Part shown: piece by piece, positions 59,919-64,000 of the stretch
How positions within the stretch are numbered: the stretch's first letter is position 1
Layout: each line of letters opens with the position of its first letter
Source of the DNA: Actinomycetospora lutea
GTDB lineage: Bacteria > Actinomycetota > Actinomycetes > Mycobacteriales > Pseudonocardiaceae
Assembly (NCBI RefSeq): GCF_028737205.1
Contig: NZ_JAQZAL010000013.1
Span: forward strand, 62,001-126,000
Length of the DNA stretch: 64,000 nt
Direction of reading: 5' to 3'
The notes under the pieces: generated by a model
Told to the model about the DNA's origin: nothing
Databases searched by the model: none
What the model saw: only the letters and a program-made list of their open reading frames with translations
Made by a program: the position numbers and the translations under genes

Positions 59919-61504
59919 CCGACGCCCGCACGCTCGTCCTGCGCGACCTGCTCGACGCCGCGGTCGCCGAGGACGTCGCCGGCCTGGCGTCGGCCTCGCT
60001 CGGCCCCGGGCCCGAGGGGCGCCCCGGCACGTGGGTGCGGCACCGGCTCGCCGACGGCGGCTGCATCGCGTGGTGCGCGCGCCCGGGCGGGGTCGTGCAG
60101 CGCACGCGCTACGCCGACGGGCCGGTGCTCGTGGGGCCGGTGTCGGTCGGGACGGCGCTGCGCGAGGTCACCGACCCCGCCGAGGTGGTGGCGCTGCTCG
60201 CCCCGGGCGCGCCGCACCTCGACGCCGTGGCCCGGGACCTCACGACCGCCGTCGAGCACACGGTCCTCGACCCCGGAGCCTCCGGCGAGGAGCGCGCCGC
60301 CGCCCGCGGGCGCCCGTTCCACCCCACCGCGCGGGCCGTCGGCGGCTGGACGCGGGCTGACCTCGACCGATGGGGCCCGGGGTGCCGGGTCCCGCTGGAC
60401 TGGGTGGCGGTGCGGTCGGACCACCTGCGGCACGGTCGTTCCGCTCTCGGTGTCGGTGAGGCCCCGGAGGCCCCGCAGGCCCCGGAAGGCTACGAGGCGC
60501 TGCCCGTGCACCCGTTCGACCGCGAGCACGTGCTGCCCGCGGCGTTCGCCCGCGAGCTCGCCGAGGGAGTCGTCGTCCCGCTGGCGCGCGGGGTCGGCGC
60601 GGGGGTCGCGACCGCGTCGCTGCGCACCCTCGACCTCGGCGACGGGCGGCACCTCAAGCTGCCGCTGGGGGTGACGACGCTCGGGTCGGCGCGGCTGCTC
60701 GGGGCGCGCTCGCTGGACCACGGGCAGCGCGGCGAGCAGGTCCTGCGGCGCGTGCTCGCCGCCGACCCCGACCTGGCCGCGCGCGTCGCCGTCGCCGACG
60801 AGACGTCGTGGTCGGGGTTCGCGGCGCCCGACGGCGGCGACGAGTTCCACGACCGTCCCGGGCACCTCGCCGCCGCCCTGCGCCGGCTGCCCCCGCCCGC
60901 CGGGACGCGCCGGGTGCCGCTGGGCGCCCTGGCGTGGGGCGGCGCGTCGGCGGAGCTGTTCGGGTCCGTCGTCGAGGCCGTCGTCGGGGCCGGGATCGGG
61001 TTCCTGCGCCACGGAGTCCTGCCCGAGATGCACGGGCAGAACGTGCTGCTGGACCTGTCCGGCGAGCGGGTCGCGCGGGTCGTGCTGCGCGACCACGACG
61101 CCGTGCGCGTGCACCCGCGCTGGCTCTCGGTGCCCGACCCCGCGTACCGGCTCTCGCCCGGCGGCACGCAGTCGTTGCGGCTCGACACCCCCGGCGCGCT
61201 GATCGGGTTCTTCGCGACGCTGGCGCTCGAGGTGGGGCTCGGCGGGGTGGTCGACGCGCAGGTCCGGGCGACGGGACGCCCCGAGGCGCACTGGTGGGCG
61301 GGGATCCGCCGGGCGGTGGAGGACGCGGTCGACGCCACGCGCACGCCGGTCGTGCGCAGCACACTGCAGGCCGTGCTGCTCGACGCCGAGACCTGGCCCT
61401 ACCGCTCCGTGCTGCGCCCGCTGCTCGAGCGCGGGCCGTCGCGGGGCACGAGCATGCCCGCAGGGGTCGTGCGCGTGCCGAACCCGTTGCGGGCGGTGCG
61501 ATGA
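59915..61504 (+). CDS. IucA/IucC-family siderophore synthetase, first copy
   Basis: This NRPS-independent siderophore synthetase (529 residues) would join a carboxylate to an amine with ATP. 'ATASLRTLDLGDGRHLKLPLG', PEMHGQNVLLDL and 'VLRDHDAVRVHPRW' match the ATP and metal sites. The usual His-Pro-x-x-Lys region reads RPFHPTARAVGGW and HPWQW reads HPFDR, so it is divergent from the second copy. The substrate is unknown. GTG at 59915 and the stop at 61504 overlap its neighbours by 4 bases each. Confidence 0.87.
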   Translation: MTDARTLVLRDLLDAAVAEDVAGLASASLGPGPEGRPGTWVRHRLADGGCIAWCARPGGVVQRTRYADGPVLVGPVSVGTALREVTDPAEVVALLAPGAPHLDAVARDLTTAVEHTVLDPGASGEERAAARGRPFHPTARAVGGWTRADLDRWGPGCRVPLDWVAVRSDHLRHGRSALGVGEAPEAPQAPEGYEALPVHPFDREHVLPAAFARELAEGVVVPLARGVGAGVATASLRTLDLGDGRHLKLPLGVTTLGSARLLGARSLDHGQRGEQVLRRVLAADPDLAARVAVADETSWSGFAAPDGGDEFHDRPGHLAAALRRLPPPAGTRRVPLGALAWGGASAELFGSVVEAVVGAGIGFLRHGVLPEMHGQNVLLDLSGERVARVVLRDHDAVRVHPRWLSVPDPAYRLSPGGTQSLRLDTPGALIGFFATLALEVGLGGVVDAQVRATGRPEAHWWAGIRRAVEDAVDATRTPVVRSTLQAVLLDAETWPYRSVLRPLLERGPSRGTSMPAGVVRVPNPLRAVR

Positions 61505-63108
61505 GCGACGTCGTCGCGGCGCTGAGGGCGGCCGGGCCGGTCCGCGAGCGCGTCCTGACCCAGCTCGTCGAGTCACTGGTGCTCGAGGACGCGGTGGAGG
61601 TCGACGGCGACGGCGGGCCCGGCACGCGCGCGGGCCCGTTCGCGCTGACGTTCGTCCGCACCCCGTCGTTCGGGCGGGTGCGGCTGACGTCCCCGGTGAC
61701 GCGGTCGGGGGCGCCGGTGACGCCCGGGGAGTTCCTCGCCGAGGCGCCGGTGCGCGCCGATCCGGCGTGCCGGGCGCGGCTGGGCCGGGAGCTCGCGGCG
61801 ACGGTGCTCGGGGACGCGCTGGCTCAGCACGGACGTCCGGCGGGTCCGCTCGACCCGGACGCCGGGCACGACGTGCTCGAGGCGCTGACCGCCGACGGGC
61901 ACCGCTACCACCCGGCGTACAAGTCGCGGATCGGGTTCGGGGTCGGCGACCTGCTCGCCTACAGCCCGGAGTTCGCGCCGACCGTGCACCCGGTGCTGCT
62001 CGACGCCGACCCGGCGCTGGTGTGGGTCGTCGGGTCGGCGGGGCTCGACCCGGCGTCGGTGTGGAGCGCGCCGGCGGGGCGCGTCGGCGTCCCCGTGCAC
62101 CCGTGGCAGTGGGACCACCACGTGGCGGTCACGCACGCGGACGCGCTGGCGTCCGGGGCGCTGCGGGTGGCGGGCTCCGGCGCCGCGTACCGGCCCCAGG
62201 CGTCGATCCGGACGCTCGCGCGCGTCGACGTCCCGGCGGCGCCGTCGGTGAAGCTGCCGCTGGCGATCACGAACACGTCGACGTCGCGGGGGCTCGCGCC
62301 GCACACCGTGCGCAACGCCGCCCCGATCTCCGACTGGCTGGCCGGGCTCGTGGCCTCCGACCCCGTCCTCGCGGAGAAGGCGCGCGTGATCGTCCTGCGC
62401 GAGCTCCTCGGCGTCAGCGTCGAACCGGGGCTCGGCGCGATCTGGCGGGAGAGCCTGCACCCGCACCTGCACCCGGCCGAGCGGGCGGTGCCGTTCCCGG
62501 GGCTGACCTCGCGCTCCACCGACGGCGTGCCCCTGGTCGACCCGTGGATCCGGACGCAGGGGGCGCGGGCGTGGACGGAGCGGCTGGTCACCGCCGCCGT
62601 GCTGCCGCTGGTGCACCTGCTCGTCGTGCACGGCGTGGCGCTCGAGGCCCACGCGCAGAACATGCTGCTCGTGCACTCCGGCGGACTGCCGACGCGCGTG
62701 GCGCTCAAGGACTTCCACGACGGGGTGCGCTTCTCCCGGGACCTGCTCGCCGCGCCGGGGCCGGCGCTCGAGGCCCCGCCGGCCGACCACCCGAACGCGA
62801 ACTCGTTCCTGGAGACCTCCGACCCGGCGCAGGTGACGGGGTTCCTGCTCGACTGCCTGTGCTTCGTGAACCTCGCCGAGATCGCGTACCTGCTGGCCGG
62901 CGAGTACGGGTTCGCCGAGGAGGAGTTCTGGGCGGTCGCGGCGCGGGCGGTCCGGGGCCACGCCGCCCGGCACCCGGGGTTCGCGGCGCGGCTGGCGGTG
63001 TTCGACGTCTTCGCGCCGACGGTCGCGATCGAGAAGCTCACGACCCGCCGCCTCTGGCCCGACACCGAGCTCCGCGAGCACGCCCTCTCGAACCCCCTCG
63101 CCATGTGA
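61501..63108 (+). CDS. IucA/IucC-family siderophore synthetase, second copy
   Basis: The 535-residue synthetase keeps all family motifs: YHPAYKSRIGFG, HPWQWDHH, VKLPLAITNTSTSRGLAP, EAHAQNMLLVH and ALKDFHDGV, followed by the ferric-reductase-like tail. Together with the first copy and the SbnA-like enzyme it should assemble a carboxylate siderophore from units such as citrate or a keto acid and diaminopropionate; this is inferred. ATG at 61501 overlaps the previous stop (ATGA). Its TGA is part of the palindrome ATGTGA at 63103. Confidence 0.92.
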   Translation: MSDVVAALRAAGPVRERVLTQLVESLVLEDAVEVDGDGGPGTRAGPFALTFVRTPSFGRVRLTSPVTRSGAPVTPGEFLAEAPVRADPACRARLGRELAATVLGDALAQHGRPAGPLDPDAGHDVLEALTADGHRYHPAYKSRIGFGVGDLLAYSPEFAPTVHPVLLDADPALVWVVGSAGLDPASVWSAPAGRVGVPVHPWQWDHHVAVTHADALASGALRVAGSGAAYRPQASIRTLARVDVPAAPSVKLPLAITNTSTSRGLAPHTVRNAAPISDWLAGLVASDPVLAEKARVIVLRELLGVSVEPGLGAIWRESLHPHLHPAERAVPFPGLTSRSTDGVPLVDPWIRTQGARAWTERLVTAAVLPLVHLLVVHGVALEAHAQNMLLVHSGGLPTRVALKDFHDGVRFSRDLLAAPGPALEAPPADHPNANSFLETSDPAQVTGFLLDCLCFVNLAEIAYLLAGEYGFAEEEFWAVAARAVRGHAARHPGFAARLAVFDVFAPTVAIEKLTTRRLWPDTELREHALSNPLAM

Positions 63109-63146
63109 GCGAAGTTCGGGGCTATAACCCCGAAGTTCACTCACGT
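63103..63146. repeat. Palindromic element, family A, copy 4 (decayed)
   Basis: The arms 63103-63124 and 63125-63146 match at 18 of 22 places; one of the four mismatches can pair as G-T. It keeps the end ATGTGAGCG, and the centre is GGCTATAACC. It supplies the TGA of the siderophore synthetase gene and lies between convergent genes, 8 bases before the oxidase stop. The decay is mostly in the right arm. Confidence 0.8.
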
Positions 63147-63153
63147 ACGACGG

Positions 63154-64000
63154 TCAGCCGAGGAGCCCTACCGTCCGGAACATGCCGGCCGGGTCGTACT
63201 GCTCGCGCACGCCGGCCAGGAAGGCCGCCGTCGCGTCGTCCCAGAGCGCGCCGAGGCGTCCACCGGCGGCCGGGCCCTGGAAGTTCGGCAGGCCGCCGGT
63301 CGCCCACGGACGCACCGCGTCGACCGCACCGCGCGCCGCCGCCGGGGCGATCGCCGCGACCGGCGGGACCATCGGCGCCAGGGCGTAGAGGTTGAACGCC
63401 GCGTCCCGGCCGGCCACGGCGTCGTGCCCGCGTCCGGGACGGCGCGCGATCGCCCCGCCCAGATGGCGGAGCTCCGCCATGACCAGCGAAGTGTCGACGC
63501 CCGGCCCGGCGACGGCGAGCAGCGCGTCGACGGCCTCGGCCGGCAGGGCGCCCAGCGTCGCCGAGTCGTCCCAGATCGGCATCGGGTCGGTCGGGTCGGC
63601 GTGCACCGCGTCGATCGCCGCGAACGGCATCTCGTCGACCATGTCGGCGATCGGCGTGGCCACCGCCCGCATCGGGGCGAGCAGCGCGGCCCCCTCCGCG
63701 GCGGTGCCCAGGAAGGTGAAGCGCAGGTGCGTCACGAACGCGCCCTGCAACGGCGGCGGCAGCGAGGGGTCCGGCGGCAGGCGCAGCAGGGCGACCGAGC
63801 TCGTCGCGTCGTCGGGCAGGGTGGCCACCCACTCCCGCCAGGCGTGCAGCAGCTGTGGCGACGCCTCGCCCGGGAAGAAGATCCCGCCGCCGTAGAGCCG
63901 GGCCACGGGGTGCAGGGCGATCTCCATCTCGGTGACCACGCCGAACCCGGTCTTGCCGCCGCGCAGGGCGTCGAACAGGTCGGGCTCGTGGGTGGCGTCG
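63154..64000 (-). CDS. FAD-linked oxidase, C-terminal part (5' end outside window)
   Basis: About 282 residues are seen, entering from the right edge. The opening 'DLFDALRGGKTGFGVVTEMEI' matches the end of the FAD_binding_4 domain, as in 6-hydroxynicotine oxidase and berberine-bridge enzymes. The C-terminal BBE segment 'PNFQGPAAGGRLGALWDDAT' and 'VREQYDPAGMFR' closes the protein. Such enzymes oxidise alcohols, sugars or amines with a covalent or tightly bound FAD. The stop (63154-63156) lies next to the palindrome. It is convergent with the siderophore operon. Confidence 0.87.
   Translation of the reverse strand, partial: DATHEPDLFDALRGGKTGFGVVTEMEIALHPVARLYGGGIFFPGEASPQLLHAWREWVATLPDDATSSVALLRLPPDPSLPPPLQGAFVTHLRFTFLGTAAEGAALLAPMRAVATPIADMVDEMPFAAIDAVHADPTDPMPIWDDSATLGALPAEAVDALLAVAGPGVDTSLVMAELRHLGGAIARRPGRGHDAVAGRDAAFNLYALAPMVPPVAAIAPAAARGAVDAVRPWATGGLPNFQGPAAGGRLGALWDDATAAFLAGVREQYDPAGMFRTVGLLG

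Noticed and set aside
1-64000. tRNA, rRNA, insertion sequences and prophage genes
   Set aside because: None could be recognised by eye; a tRNA scan would be needed to be certain.

Overview
The window is a stretch of very GC-rich chromosome from an actinobacterium. Dense GTG and ATG starts, ATGA/GTGA stop-start overlaps, a WhiB-type regulator, a CtpI-type P-type ATPase, a fused CobI-CobJ, an ECF41 sigma factor and an eukaryote-like Ser/Thr kinase with a PP2C phosphatase all fit Actinomycetes. A Pseudonocardiales or mycobacterium-like relative is my inference; no rRNA or other phylogenetic marker was available.

Layout. Positions 1-8350: the end of an MFS transporter, a 33-residue peptide gene made almost only of DSNWH repeats, a diguanylate cyclase, a NUDIX / glutaryl-CoA dehydrogenase pair, a YbdK-type carboxylate-amine ligase, an SDR-DUF2867 protein, a two-helix membrane protein and a WhiB1-like protein. 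Positions 8400-16400: an Ala-rich DUF2188 protein, a giant CtpI-like ATPase, an FAD monooxygenase, and a MerR gene coupled to a Cys/His-rich mini-protein. Positions 16700-21550: Ser/Thr kinase, PemK-like protein, PP2C phosphatase, a DUF2795 protein and tsaD. Positions 21800-28110: redox and regulator cassettes (TetR with FAD monooxygenase and epimerase; ECF41 sigma with its SDR partner and a membrane protein; MerR with an aldo-keto reductase).

Positions 28380-41860 are an aerobic cobalamin locus: cobN diverges from cobG-cobH-cobIJ, and cobL-cobM-cobK run on the other strand. Between the two arms lie small genes and a single-polypeptide ECF transporter (membrane part, two ATPases and T component fused), which I infer imports cobalt or a related substrate. 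CobF is not in the window.

Positions 41900-54900: thioesterase-like protein and SDR, a lipase-like hydrolase, a cupin, a two-component system beside CPBP and DUF418 membrane proteins, an ArsR regulator, metY-metX for methionine synthesis, a P450 and a secreted anchored protein. Positions 55170-64000: TetR with AlkB alkane hydroxylase, an MFS exporter, a PPOX-fold protein, and a siderophore operon (SbnA-like enzyme plus two IucA/IucC synthetases with 4-base overlaps), ending in a truncated FAD-linked oxidase.

Between these genes lies a family of about 44-50 bp palindromes. Four copies (near 5737, 28324, 44412 and 63103) share the end ATGTGAGCG and, in three of them, the centre GGCTATAGCC, while the middle of the stem varies with matching changes in both arms. 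They sit at gene 3' ends and twice supply the stop codon. A different palindrome lies in frame inside cobG.
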